Below the pieces are notes generated by a model. It worked only from the letters and a program-made list of their open reading frames with translations, made no database searches and was not told the origin of the DNA. Positions 1-7,878 of a stretch of 47,014 bases of DNA are shown piece by piece; the stretch's first letter is position 1; each line of letters opens with the position of its first letter. A program made the translations under genes and the position numbers. The stretch spans positions 1 through 47,014 of the forward strand of contig CAJMOH010000020.1 in NCBI GenBank assembly GCA_905215055.1. The letters run 5' to 3'. This stretch comes from an uncultured bacterium (GTDB lineage Bacteria; Bacillota; Clostridia; Oscillospirales; Acutalibacteraceae).

Positions 1-55
1 GAGCGCCACCTTGCCAAGGTGGAGGTAGCGAGTTCGAGCCTCGTCTTCCGCTCCA
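1..55 (+). tRNA. tRNA-Gly(GCC), 3' part
   Basis: The window opens inside a tRNA. The anticodon arm is complete: stem CCACC/GGTGG around loop TTGCCAA at 11-17, with anticodon GCC at 13-15. A T-arm (GCGAG, TTCGAGC, CTCGT) and the acceptor strand CTTCCGC follow. The discriminator base is T (U73) and CCA is encoded at 53-55. The D arm and 5' acceptor strand lie before the window. U73 matters later: it lets the T-box at 41814-42058 be tested for glycine versus alanine specificity. Confidence 0.95.
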
Positions 56-60
56 TTTGA

Positions 61-90
61 AAACCTGAACGGATTTCCGTTCAGGTTTTT
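61..90 (+). terminator. Intrinsic terminator after tRNA-Gly
   Basis: A 13-bp perfect inverted repeat (AAACCTGAACGGA, loop TT, TCCGTTCAGGTTT) runs into a T tract ending near 90. It begins six bases after the tRNA CCA end, so it should end the tRNA transcript. Confidence 0.9.
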
Positions 91-157
91 GTTATAGCCG
101 GCGGTTTTCCCCATAGAAAGGAAAACGCCTGAGTCTGTAAAAAAGGAAGGGCCCGCT

Positions 158-781
158 ATGGAAAAAATACCGGATTACAACTTGTTTATGATGTGTGAAC
201 GGCTTCAAAAAAATGCTATGGCCCCGTTGCCCCCAGGGTACTCAGTGCGGCACTGCCGGGAAGAAGAGCTGGAAATTTGGAAAGCCCTCAATGCTGGAAG
301 CCTCCAGGATCTTCCGTTTTTGACGGACTACTTTGAGAGGGTTTATCGGGGAAAGGGCAGCTTGTTTTTCGAGAAGTGCCTATTTGTCTGCGACGGGCAG
401 GACCGTCCGGTGGGCACCTGTTTTTTGTGGAAGGCTTACGGCGAAATCACCACGCTCCACTGGCTGAAGGTGCTGCCGCAGCTGGAGGGCCATGGCCTGG
501 GACGAGGACTGCTTTCTCATGTGCTGAGCGAGGCCGCGCTGGAGGAGTATCCCATTTACCTGCATACGCATCCTCATTGCTGGAGAGCTGTTCACCTGTA
601 TGGGGAATTTGGTTTCCGGCTGCTGCGCGGTCCAAAGGTGGGCGGGCGCTCCAATGATTTGGAGAAGAGCCTGCTCTATTTGCGCAGGGCCATGCCCCAG
701 GAATTTTTTCAGCGTCTCCAATTTGCCGAAGCGCCTCAGGAGCTGCTGGACGCGGCCAAGGGAAAACCGGAGGAATTTTGA
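158..781 (+). CDS. GNAT family N-acetyltransferase
   Basis: A 207-residue protein of the GNAT superfamily, which moves an acetyl group from acetyl-CoA to an amine; the substrate cannot be read from sequence. The acetyl-CoA pyrophosphate-binding motif A is visible at about residues 105-122 (VLPQLEGHGLGRG, matching Q/R-x-x-G-x-G/A). A C-terminal LYGEFGF segment is typical of motif B. The ATG at 158 is preceded by a GGAAGG ribosome site. The gene stands alone between the tRNA terminator and the GH127 promoter. No signal peptide is seen, so the product is cytoplasmic. The family call is firm; the substrate is unknown. Confidence 0.85.
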   Translation: MEKIPDYNLFMMCERLQKNAMAPLPPGYSVRHCREEELEIWKALNAGSLQDLPFLTDYFERVYRGKGSLFFEKCLFVCDGQDRPVGTCFLWKAYGEITTLHWLKVLPQLEGHGLGRGLLSHVLSEAALEEYPIYLHTHPHCWRAVHLYGEFGFRLLRGPKVGGRSNDLEKSLLYLRRAMPQEFFQRLQFAEAPQELLDAAKGKPEEF

Positions 782-800
782 GAGATTTTTTTAAAATCAC

Positions 801-829
801 TTGTCCGTACAACTCGTTTGTGCTATGAT
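801..829 (+). promoter_or_regulatory. Promoter of the GH127 gene
   Basis: TTGTCC at 801-806 and TATGAT at 824-829 are separated by exactly 17 bp, giving a sigma-A type promoter. It lies 20 bp after the GNAT stop codon. Since the upstream in-frame start at 818 would overlap the -10 region, it supports ATG 872 as the true start of the next gene. Confidence 0.75.
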
Positions 830-871
830 GTGGCTGAAACCTGGATTTTCCAGAAGGGAGCGAGTTTTTCT

Positions 872-2806
872 ATGAAGGTCAGCCATGAAGTGCCGGTGAC
901 GGCGTTCCATGCGGGGGAGGGGCTGCTGCCTGCCTATCAGCGCTTGGTGCGGGAGGTGGTAATCCCCTATCAATACCGGGTGCTTAACGACCAGCAGGAG
1001 GGTGTGGAGAAAAGTCATGCCCTGGAAAACCTGCGGCTTGCCGCCAAAAAGAACCGGGGCGAGCCGCTGGAGGAGGGCTTTTACGGCATGGTGTTCCAGG
1101 ACAGCGACGTGGCCAAGTGGCTGGAGGCCGCGTCCTATTCCCTGGCCCAAGAGCCGGACCCGGCCCTGAAGGAGCAGGTGGACCAGGTGATCCGGCTGCT
1201 GGAGGAGGCCCAGCAGGAGGACGGGTATTTCAACTCTTACTTTACCGTGAAGGAACCGGACCGGAAGTGGACCAATCTCCAGGAGGCCCACGAGCTTTAC
1301 TGCGCCGGTCATTTGATGGAGGCCGCCTGCGCCCACTACGAGGCCACCGGCGAGGACAGCCTTTTGAGGATTATGGAGAAAAACGCCGGCTGCCTGTGCC
1401 GCCAGTTTTTGGAGGTGAACCCGCGGGGCTACTCCGGCCACCCAGAGGTGGAGCTGGCGCTTCTGCGGCTGTACCGGGCCAGCGGGAACCAAAAATACCG
1501 GGATCTTGCCGCCCATTTTCTGGATGCGCGGGGCCAGTCCCCCAATTACTTTATAGAGGAGAAGGCCCGCCGGGGCTGGAACGTGTGGGGACCCACCGGC
1601 AACGACGCCAACGACACCGACTACACCCAGAGCAGCCTTCCCGTCCGGGAGCAGAGGGATGCCGTGGGCCACGCGGTCCGAGCGGTGTACCTGTACACGG
1701 CTATGGCGGACATGGCGGGAGAGCTGGGGGACCAGGAGCTGGCCGCGGCCTGCCGCGCCTTGTGGGAGAGCATCACCCAGCGGCGGATGTACGTTACGGG
1801 AGGTATTGGCTCCACAGTGATCGGGGAGGCCTTCACCGTGGACTATGACCTGCCCAACGACACGGTGTACGCCGAGACCTGCGCCTCCATCGGGCTGATC
1901 TTCTTCGCCCGGCGGATGCTCCAGCTGGAGGCCAGGGGAGAGTACGCCGACGTGATAGAGCGGGCCTTGTACAACACGGTGCTGGCGGGAATGCAGCTGG
2001 ACGGCCAGCGGTTCTTCTATGTGAATCCCCTGGAAGTGGTGCCGGGAATCTCCGGCAAGGCGGCCACCCAGCGCCACGACCTGCCCCAGCGCCCGCCCTG
2101 GTACGCCTGCGCCTGCTGCCCGCCCAACGTGGCCCGGCTGCTGTCCTCCATTGGCAGCTACGCCTATGGGGAGGGAGGAAACACCCTGTTTGTCCACCTC
2201 TACCTGGGGGGCAGGGTGGACAGCTCTCTGGGCTTTGGCCTTTCCTGCCGGACGGACTATCCCAGACAGGGGACGGCGGAGTTCACCTTCCACGGGGAAA
2301 AGACCACCACCCTGGCCTTTCACATTCCCGGATGGAGCCGGCGCACGGTCCTTTCTGTCAACGGGAAGGAGCAGGACCTGGAAGCCATCCAAAAGGACGG
2401 CTATGCCTATGTGACCGGCGCCTTCCAGGAGGGGGACCGGATTCAGCTTTCCTTTGACATGACGCCCTTTAAGGTGTACGCCAGCGGGAAGGTCCCGGCG
2501 GATACGGGAAAGGCGGCAGTCCAGCGGGGGCCGGTGGTGTACTGCGCCGAGGGCGCGGACAACGGCGGCGACGTGCTGACGCTCTCCCTGGCGGCGGAGG
2601 GCGGCCTGACCGAGCTGCCCTATGACCCGGAGCTGCTGGGAGGCGTGGTGCCTCTGGCGGCGGAGGGCTGGCGCGCCCAGCCTCAGCAGGCCCTGTACAG
2701 CCGGGAGCGGCCCCAGCGGCAGCCCGCGGACATCCGGTTGATTCCCTATTACGCCTGGGGAAACCGGGGCGAAAATCAAATGCGTGTCTGGCTGCCGGAA
2801 ACCTGA
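872..2806 (+). CDS. GH127 glycoside hydrolase (beta-L-arabinofuranosidase family)
   Basis: A 644-residue cytoplasmic enzyme of glycoside hydrolase family 127. The characterised member HypBA1 of Bifidobacterium releases L-arabinofuranose from beta-1,2-linked arabinobiose and uses a Zn-bound cysteine as nucleophile. The metal and catalytic set is intact: E335 and C337 in AETCASIG, and C413, C415 and C416 in CACCPPN, close to the HypBA1 numbering (E338, C340, C415, C417, C418). An (alpha/alpha)6 barrel is expected for about 1-420 and beta-sandwiches for the rest. ATG 872 has a GAAGGGAG site and sits after a good promoter; an in-frame extension to 818 is rejected. There is no signal peptide, so the substrate would be an imported oligosaccharide. 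The substrate is inferred, since the family also has members with other specificities. Confidence 0.9.
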   Translation: MKVSHEVPVTAFHAGEGLLPAYQRLVREVVIPYQYRVLNDQQEGVEKSHALENLRLAAKKNRGEPLEEGFYGMVFQDSDVAKWLEAASYSLAQEPDPALKEQVDQVIRLLEEAQQEDGYFNSYFTVKEPDRKWTNLQEAHELYCAGHLMEAACAHYEATGEDSLLRIMEKNAGCLCRQFLEVNPRGYSGHPEVELALLRLYRASGNQKYRDLAAHFLDARGQSPNYFIEEKARRGWNVWGPTGNDANDTDYTQSSLPVREQRDAVGHAVRAVYLYTAMADMAGELGDQELAAACRALWESITQRRMYVTGGIGSTVIGEAFTVDYDLPNDTVYAETCASIGLIFFARRMLQLEARGEYADVIERALYNTVLAGMQLDGQRFFYVNPLEVVPGISGKAATQRHDLPQRPPWYACACCPPNVARLLSSIGSYAYGEGGNTLFVHLYLGGRVDSSLGFGLSCRTDYPRQGTAEFTFHGEKTTTLAFHIPGWSRRTVLSVNGKEQDLEAIQKDGYAYVTGAFQEGDRIQLSFDMTPFKVYASGKVPADTGKAAVQRGPVVYCAEGADNGGDVLTLSLAAEGGLTELPYDPELLGGVVPLAAEGWRAQPQQALYSRERPQRQPADIRLIPYYAWGNRGENQMRVWLPET

Positions 2807-2827
2807 AAAGCATATCCAAAAGGAAAA

Positions 2828-2855
2828 GGGCTGACGTTTTGGCGTCAGCCCTTTT
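2828..2855. terminator. Terminator between convergent genes
   Basis: Arms GGGCTGACG (2828-2836) and CGTCAGCCC (2843-2851) are followed by TTTTT on the plus strand, ending the GH127 transcript. On the minus strand the hairpin runs into a CCTTTTCCTTTT tail, so it may also stop the operon that ends at 2879. Confidence 0.85.
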
Positions 2856-2878
2856 TGCAGCGGTACAGCGGCCTTTTC

Positions 2879-3844
2879 TTACAGCTGGTCCAGGAAATAG
2901 GCGTTGGTTCCGGCGAACAGCCCCCGGCTGTCCCGAACCTGCACCCGGAACCACCCCTCCTCTCCCGTCAGGGGGAACCGGGCCTCGGTCAAGGTCTCGC
3001 CGGGATTGACCACCGCCTTGTAGGAATCCCGTCCCTCCACGGTGACGAAGATCTTTTCCACCGGGGAGGTCTTGACCAGCAGGGCGTTGTCCTGAATGGC
3101 CAGAGAGCGGATTTCCGGCCCCTGGGACCAGGTGAACCGCCCGGCTTTCAGGGCCTCCATCACCGCCGGATAGGTCAGCTCCCGGGCGGCAATCCGCACA
3201 AATCCCCCGAAGGAGTCGTTTAAGGGGTGGCCCAGAGGAAGCCTGTCGTGGTTGTCGTCGGTGGCCAGGGCGAACAGCCGCTGGCCGGAGCGGAGCATTT
3301 CGTCGTAGACCTGGGGATTAAAGCCGTACAGCCCGTCGTGCTCGCAGCCGTGGTTGTAGATCTCCATGGAAAACAGCCCCTTCAGGCCGCTGTAATCCCG
3401 CCAGTCCTGCAAGGACCAGTAGGGGTGGTTATAGCCCACCAGAAAGCCCAGCTGGTTCATGCGGGCGATGTACTGATTGATTCCCTCCAGGTCCTCATAC
3501 CGGCAGGAAAGCAGGGGCGAGGCCTGCTTTTCCTCTGGATTGACCTGGGGGTTGGTGTCGAACAAGTTCAGGTGATAGCACTTCAGCACAGGCCACTCCC
3601 GGCCGGGGGAGGGCTCCTGAGTCACATCCACCTCCAGCCCGGCCAAGGCCAGAAAGCCTTCGTCGTTCAGCTCGGTGTGGTGGGCGTAATGGCGGTGGTC
3701 CGTAAAGGCCACAATGGAATAGCCCTGGGCCAGATAGGCGTCCTTAATCTGCTGGGGAGTAAACTCCCCGTCGGACAGGGTGGTGTGACAGTGCAGGTTG
3801 GCTTTATAGGCTCTGCCCTCCGGCAGAAGCATCTGATCCTTCAT
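2879..3844 (-). CDS. PHP-domain metal-dependent hydrolase
   Basis: A 321-residue protein whose N-terminal half is a PHP (polymerase and histidinol phosphatase) domain. These domains bind two or three metals and cleave phosphoesters. Motif I is HCHTTLSDG (H18, H20, D25). Motif II is FTDH (H50), with a glutamate near residue 71 (GLEVDV), YNHPYW around residue 180, and a late AxDNH-type motif. The C-terminal ~80 residues look beta-rich and are not recognised. It is the last gene of a minus-strand operon behind the sugar O-acetyltransferase and GH125 genes (43-bp gap), so a role in carbohydrate or sugar-phosphate handling is inferred. The substrate is unknown. The start ATG at 3844 follows an AAAGGAGCG ribosome site. 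Confidence 0.85.
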   Translation of the reverse strand: MKDQMLLPEGRAYKANLHCHTTLSDGEFTPQQIKDAYLAQGYSIVAFTDHRHYAHHTELNDEGFLALAGLEVDVTQEPSPGREWPVLKCYHLNLFDTNPQVNPEEKQASPLLSCRYEDLEGINQYIARMNQLGFLVGYNHPYWSLQDWRDYSGLKGLFSMEIYNHGCEHDGLYGFNPQVYDEMLRSGQRLFALATDDNHDRLPLGHPLNDSFGGFVRIAARELTYPAVMEALKAGRFTWSQGPEIRSLAIQDNALLVKTSPVEKIFVTVEGRDSYKAVVNPGETLTEARFPLTGEEGWFRVQVRDSRGLFAGTNAYFLDQL

Positions 3845-3887
3845 GGCGCAACGCTCCTTTTTATTTTTTTAGGCATGAAAGCCGGCA

Positions 3888-4496
3888 TTATTTCAGCCCG
3901 TCCTCTATGCGAAAGTCCCGGAAATAAAATTCCTTGTCCCGGGGACCGATTTCCCGGACCACCCGGCAGGGCACGCCCATGGCCACCACGTCCGCCGGAA
4001 TGTCCTTTGTCACCACGCTGCCCGCGCCGATGACGGAGTTTTTCCCAATGGTCACTCCCGGCAGAAGGGTGGCTCCGGCGCCGATCCAGGCGTTTTCCTC
4101 AATCCGCACGGGAAAGTTAAACTGCACCGTTTCCCGCCGCAGGTCCGGGTCCACCGGATGCCCCGCCGCGGTGATGGTCACGTTGGGGCCGATCATCACA
4201 TGGTCGCCAATGTACACATGGGTGTCGTCCACCAGGGTCAGGTTGAAGTTGGCGTAAACGTGGTTTCCCAAATGGGTGTGGCTGCCCCAGTTGGCCCGCA
4301 GGGGCGGCTCGATGTAGCAGGCCTCGCCCACCTCGGCGAAGATCTGGTGGAGCAGCCCCGTTCGCCTTTCTATCTCCGAGGGGCGGGTGGCGTTAAAGTC
4401 ATAGACCAGCTCGTTAAAGGTCCGCTGCTTGGCCTGAAGAGCTTCGTCGGCGGAGTTGTACAGCTTGCCGCTTTCCATCCGTTCTTCCAGTGTCAC
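3888..4496 (-). CDS. Maltose/galactoside-type sugar O-acetyltransferase
   Basis: A 202-residue left-handed beta-helix (hexapeptide repeat) acetyltransferase of the LacA/Maa group, which acetylates a sugar hydroxyl using acetyl-CoA. An N-terminal MAT-type cap (about 1-55) precedes hexapeptide turns such as VYIGDHVMIGPNV and AWIGAGATLLPGV. The catalytic histidine is H113 in AAGHPVD (H115 in E. coli LacA). The start is GTG at 4496, overlapping the stop codon of the upstream GH125 gene in a 4-bp GTGA, so translational coupling is likely. Context suggests it modifies sugars released by GH125, possibly as detoxification as proposed for LacA; this is inference. Confidence 0.9.
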   Translation of the reverse strand: MTLEERMESGKLYNSADEALQAKQRTFNELVYDFNATRPSEIERRTGLLHQIFAEVGEACYIEPPLRANWGSHTHLGNHVYANFNLTLVDDTHVYIGDHVMIGPNVTITAAGHPVDPDLRRETVQFNFPVRIEENAWIGAGATLLPGVTIGKNSVIGAGSVVTKDIPADVVAMGVPCRVVREIGPRDKEFYFRDFRIEDGLK

Positions 4497-5767
4497 AGGG
4501 AATCTACCTCTCTTTCCAGCATTTGTGCAAACAGGGTGTTGGCCCAGGCGAACCAGGGCCGGGTGAACCTGGCGGGATCGTCCGCGTCAAAGCCCTCGTG
4601 CATGTAGTTGGTTCCCGCGTGGGTGCGGGCCAGCATGTCCAGGCACTCCCGCTTTTCGGCGGGATCCAGGCTTGTGAGAACCTGCATCACCAGACCGATG
4701 TGCCAGATGTACCGGGGCGGGGTGTGGGGGCTGCCAATGCCCTTTGCCGCCTTGCCCACAAAGTAATAGGGGTTGTCCTGAGAGAGCACGAACCGCCGGG
4801 TATTTTGATAGATGGGGTCCTCCGCCGGCTTGTAGCCGATGTAGGGGATGGACAGCAGGCTGGGGGAGTTGGCGTCGTCCATCAGGTTGTAGTTGCCAAA
4901 GCCGTCGGTCTCGTAGGCGTAGATCCTCCCGTATTTGGGATGGTCGCAGACGCCGTAGGTCTCGATGCCGTCCCGGATTTCCGCTGCCAGGCTTTCGCAG
5001 CGCACCTCCAGCGCCGGGTCCTCAAAGCCCGCCTGAAGCAGCTCTCCGGCGTAGTCCAGGGCCACCGCCGCCATCATGTTGGAGGGGATCAGGTAGCCGA
5101 ACTTACAGGAGTCGTCCGAGGGCCGGAACCCGGACCAGGTCATGCCGGTAAAATTGACAGGCCGGCCGCGCCCGTGCATGGGCAGGGTGTCGCTGGGCGC
5201 CCAGGCATGCTCCCGGACAAACCAATAGGGGGAGCGGTCGTGGCGCTGCTCGGTGGTGAAGGTGTCCGCGATGGTCTGGATCATCAGCCGGAATTCCTCG
5301 GTAAAGATGGACTTGTCCCCCGTGACCTGGTAATACTGATGAGCCAGGTACAAGGGCGCGCACAGGGAGTCCACCTCGTACTTCCGCTCCCAGATCCAGC
5401 CGCTTTGGAAATTGCTGCGGTCGTCCTCGGTGTATCCCCTTTGGGGCTTGCTGTTAAAGGCGTTGGTGTAGGGGTCCAGCCTGACGTAGAAGGTGTACTT
5501 CTGGATGACGCTGCGGAGAATGGCCTGCAGGTCCTCATCCTCCTTGGCATAGGGCACATAGGGTTTCAGCTGGGCGGCGCTGTCCCGCAGCCACATGGCG
5601 GGAATGTCCCCGGTGATGACGAAATAGCTGCCGTCCTCCAGCTGGGTGACGGTGGTTTCGATGGTGTTTAAAAAGCACTGTTTGGCCAAGGGCGCCAGGC
5701 CGGGAAGCTTTTCCCGAGCCCTGTCCTCCAGCTCCTGGGCCTTCTGCAAAAGAATCTTTGGGATCAT
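4493..5767 (-). CDS. GH125 exo-alpha-1,6-mannosidase
   Basis: A 424-residue glycoside hydrolase of family 125, an inverting (alpha/alpha)6-barrel enzyme that removes alpha-1,6-linked mannose from non-reducing ends. The family signature GDIPAMWLRDS is at residues 53-63, and YEVDSLC and LIPSNMMAAVAL blocks follow. No signal peptide is present, so it acts on imported mannosides. ATG 5767 is chosen because a GGAGAGGAG site precedes it and the only longer in-frame start (5815) would lie upstream of the predicted -10 box at 5804-5809. It is the first gene of a minus-strand operon with the O-acetyltransferase (4-bp overlap) and PHP hydrolase. No sugar transporter lies within the window. Confidence 0.92.
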   Translation of the reverse strand: MIPKILLQKAQELEDRAREKLPGLAPLAKQCFLNTIETTVTQLEDGSYFVITGDIPAMWLRDSAAQLKPYVPYAKEDEDLQAILRSVIQKYTFYVRLDPYTNAFNSKPQRGYTEDDRSNFQSGWIWERKYEVDSLCAPLYLAHQYYQVTGDKSIFTEEFRLMIQTIADTFTTEQRHDRSPYWFVREHAWAPSDTLPMHGRGRPVNFTGMTWSGFRPSDDSCKFGYLIPSNMMAAVALDYAGELLQAGFEDPALEVRCESLAAEIRDGIETYGVCDHPKYGRIYAYETDGFGNYNLMDDANSPSLLSIPYIGYKPAEDPIYQNTRRFVLSQDNPYYFVGKAAKGIGSPHTPPRYIWHIGLVMQVLTSLDPAEKRECLDMLARTHAGTNYMHEGFDADDPARFTRPWFAWANTLFAQMLEREVDSL

Positions 5768-5803
5768 AGCGTTGGCTCCTCTCCAAAAGAAGTGATTAAG
5801 GCC

Positions 5804-5832
5804 ATTGTAGCACAAGCGTCCGCCCCTTGCCA
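5804..5832 (-). promoter_or_regulatory. Promoter of the GH125 operon
   Basis: Reading the minus strand, a good -10 box TACAAT (5809-5804) has a weak -35 TGGCAA (5832-5827) at 17-bp spacing. The weak -35 suggests an activator or low basal expression. No obvious operator was found beside it. Confidence 0.5.
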
Positions 5833-5852
5833 GAGGGAGCCCCGGTTTTTTT

Positions 5853-5890
5853 GCGAAAGAAAAGGGAGCGCCCTTCCCGGCTCTCCCTTT
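5853..5890 (-). terminator. Terminator of the nifS-nifU operon
   Basis: Minus-strand arms AAAGGGAG (5890-5883) and CTCCCTTT (5868-5861) are followed by a TTTCTTT tail. The hairpin lies 35 bp beyond the nifU-like stop codon and just upstream of the GH125 promoter, separating the two minus-strand operons. Confidence 0.7.
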
Positions 5891-5924
5891 CCAGCTGCTT
5901 GTCTCTATTATTTGATGGAAACGC

Positions 5925-6359
5925 TCAGTGAGCGTCGCAGGCGCACTCTTCGCACTCGGTCAGCTCGCCCACAATGGGGGTGGGATCAATGCCCTGGCGC
6001 TTGTAATAGTCCGCCACAGCCGCCTTGATGGCCTGCTCCGCCAGCACGGAACAGTGAACCTTCACTGGCGGCAGCCCGTCCAGGGCCTCCATCACAGCCT
6101 TGTTGGTCAGCTTCAGGGCCTCGTCAATGGTCTTGCCCTTAATCAGCTCGGTGGCCATGCTGCTGGTGGCGATGGCCGCCCCGCAGCCAAAAGTCATAAA
6201 GGACACGTCGGTAATCACGTTGCCCTCCACCTTGATGTACATCCGCATGATGTCGCCGCACTTGGGGTTGCCCACCTCGCCCACGCCGCTGTATTCCTTC
6301 ATCTCGCCCACGTTCCGGGGATTGGCGAAATGGTCCATCACCTTTGCGCTGTATGCCAT
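5925..6359 (-). CDS. Iron-sulfur cluster scaffold protein, NifU/IscU type
   Basis: A 144-residue IscU/NifU N-domain scaffold on which Fe-S clusters are built before transfer to target proteins. The ligands are intact: C34, D36, C59, H102 and C103. A short C-terminal tail carries three more cysteines and a histidine (ECEECACDAH). ATG 6359 is chosen because the AAAGG site lies 10 bp before it; the ATG four codons upstream directly abuts that site and leaves no spacing. It follows nifS by 58 bp in the same operon, so NifS hands sulfur to this protein. The extra cysteine tail is common in clostridial homologues; its role is not known to me. Confidence 0.93.
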   Translation of the reverse strand: MAYSAKVMDHFANPRNVGEMKEYSGVGEVGNPKCGDIMRMYIKVEGNVITDVSFMTFGCGAAIATSSMATELIKGKTIDEALKLTNKAVMEALDGLPPVKVHCSVLAEQAIKAAVADYYKRQGIDPTPIVGELTECEECACDAH

Positions 6360-6417
6360 AAAAGAATCCATCCTTTCTAAAAAAACTCATTGTGTAAAAC
6401 CGCAGAGGGAAAGCTTC

Positions 6418-7623
6418 CTACTGCTCGGTGTACTGATCGTAGCTGACCCGGCCCTCCTTGATGGCGTCCCACAGGGGAGACATGGACCGCAGCCGCTCAA
6501 TGATGGGAGGCAGCACCTCCAGGATGTAGTCCACGTCCTCCATGGTATTGTAATCTCCCAAGGAGAGCCGCAGGGAGCCGTGGGCCACCTCGTGGGGCAG
6601 GCCGATGGCCAGCAGCACATGGCTGGGGTCCAGAGAGCCACTGGTGCAGGCGGAGCCGGAGGAGGCGCTGATGCCCTTCAGGTCCAGCATCAGCAGCAGG
6701 CTTTCGCCCTCCACCCCCTGGAAGCAGAAGCTCACATTGCCGGGCAGCCGGTGCTCCCGGTGGCCGTTTAGGCGGCTGCGCTCAATTTTGGAAAGGCCGT
6801 CAATCAGCTTGTCCCGCATGGGGATCAGCCGCGCCACCCGCTCCTCCATGGTGGAGCAGGCCAGCTCCATGGCGGTGGCCAGACCCACAATGGAGGCCAC
6901 GTTTTCCGTGCCGCCCCGCTTGCCCCGCTCCTGGGCGCCGCCGTCGATAAAGTTGGGAATTACCACGCCGCTGCGGATGTACAGGGCGCCCACTCCCTTG
7001 GGGGCATGGAGCTTGTGGCCAGAGAGGGACAGCATGTCGATATTCTGCTCCTTCACGTCAATGGGGACGTTGCCCACAGCCTGCACCGCGTCGGTGTGGA
7101 ACAGAACGTTATGGCGCTTGCAGATAGCGCCGATCTCCGAAATGGGCTGAATGGTGCCGATCTCGTTGTTGGCGTACATAATGGTGACCAGGCCCGTATC
7201 CTCGGTGATGGCGGCCTCCAGCTCCTCCGGCCGGACAATGCCGTCCTCGTGGACGTCCAGATAGGTGACGGTAAAGCCCTCTTTTTCCAGAGCCTGGCAG
7301 GTGTGCAGCACCGCGTGATGCTCGAAGGCGGAGGTGATGATGTGGGTTTTGCCCTTGCGCTTCATGGCGCGGGCCGCGCCTTTAATAGCCCAGTTGTCGC
7401 TCTCTGTGCCGCAGCTGGTGAAGTAGATCTCCCGGGGCTGGGCGCCCAGGCACCTGGCCACGGCGGCCCGGGCCTCCTCCAAGGGCTTCTTGGCCTCCTG
7501 GCCCAAGGCGTACAGGCTGGAGGGGTTGCCGTATACTTCTTTATAAAAGGGGAGCATGGCCTCCAGCACCTGGGGAGAAACAGCGGTGGTGGCGGCGTTG
7601 TCCGCGTAAACTTTTCTGCTCAT
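6418..7623 (-). CDS. nifS: Cysteine desulfurase, NifS/IscS type
   Basis: A 401-residue PLP-dependent cysteine desulfurase that takes sulfur from cysteine for Fe-S cluster assembly. The PLP lysine is K204 in SGHKLHAPKG, with EHHAV at 101-105. The persulfide-forming cysteine is C326 in SSGSACTSG, on the long flexible loop of class I enzymes. Length and motifs are complete. It is the first gene of a two-gene operon with the scaffold protein and has its own promoter at 7699-7727. No IscR/Rrf2 regulator gene lies beside it; the next gene upstream is divergent RNase J. NifS-like and IscS-like members are hard to separate, so the symbol is provisional. Confidence 0.93.
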   Translation of the reverse strand: MSRKVYADNAATTAVSPQVLEAMLPFYKEVYGNPSSLYALGQEAKKPLEEARAAVARCLGAQPREIYFTSCGTESDNWAIKGAARAMKRKGKTHIITSAFEHHAVLHTCQALEKEGFTVTYLDVHEDGIVRPEELEAAITEDTGLVTIMYANNEIGTIQPISEIGAICKRHNVLFHTDAVQAVGNVPIDVKEQNIDMLSLSGHKLHAPKGVGALYIRSGVVIPNFIDGGAQERGKRGGTENVASIVGLATAMELACSTMEERVARLIPMRDKLIDGLSKIERSRLNGHREHRLPGNVSFCFQGVEGESLLLMLDLKGISASSGSACTSGSLDPSHVLLAIGLPHEVAHGSLRLSLGDYNTMEDVDYILEVLPPIIERLRSMSPLWDAIKEGRVSYDQYTEQ

Positions 7624-7698
7624 ATTCCTCTTCCTTTCCTGTGGCTGCGAAAAGCGGGAAAAGCCCCGCCTTCCTCAGCATGTGTTTGGAACGAGTTA

Positions 7699-7727
7699 AA
7701 TATACACCATTTTAGTATACTTTTCAA
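7699..7727 (-). promoter_or_regulatory. Promoter of the nifS-nifU operon
   Basis: On the minus strand, TTGAAA (7727-7722) and TATATT (7704-7699) are separated by 17 bp. The start of transcription falls about 70 bp before the nifS ATG. The spacer contains an imperfect A+T-rich symmetric sequence (AGTATACT), but I cannot assign it to a known Fe-S regulator. Confidence 0.75.
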
Positions 7728-7843
7728 TACCCCGGAGCGCGCTTCGGCAAATTTTTTCCCAGAGGGCTGCCCCGGCCGCCGGAATAAGGGGCTTTTCCCA
7801 GGGCCAAACTAGGAATATCTGGAAAGCCCCCCGCCTTTCCCGC

Positions 7844-7872
7844 TTGACAGGGGAGAGGCAAAACGGTACAAT
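7844..7872 (+). promoter_or_regulatory. Strong promoter of the RNase J-gdpP-ftsH run
   Basis: A consensus TTGACA (7844-7849), 17-bp spacer and TACAAT (7867-7872) give a strong sigma-A promoter. It lies about 435 bp before the RNase J start codon and reads toward it. It is divergent from the nifS promoter; the ~115 bp between the two shows no clear further feature. Confidence 0.85.
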
Positions 7873-7878
7873 AACCAT

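Noticed and set aside
818..871. Longer start for the GH127 gene
   Set aside because: It would begin upstream of the -10 box of the predicted promoter and has no ribosome site; ATG 872 has both.
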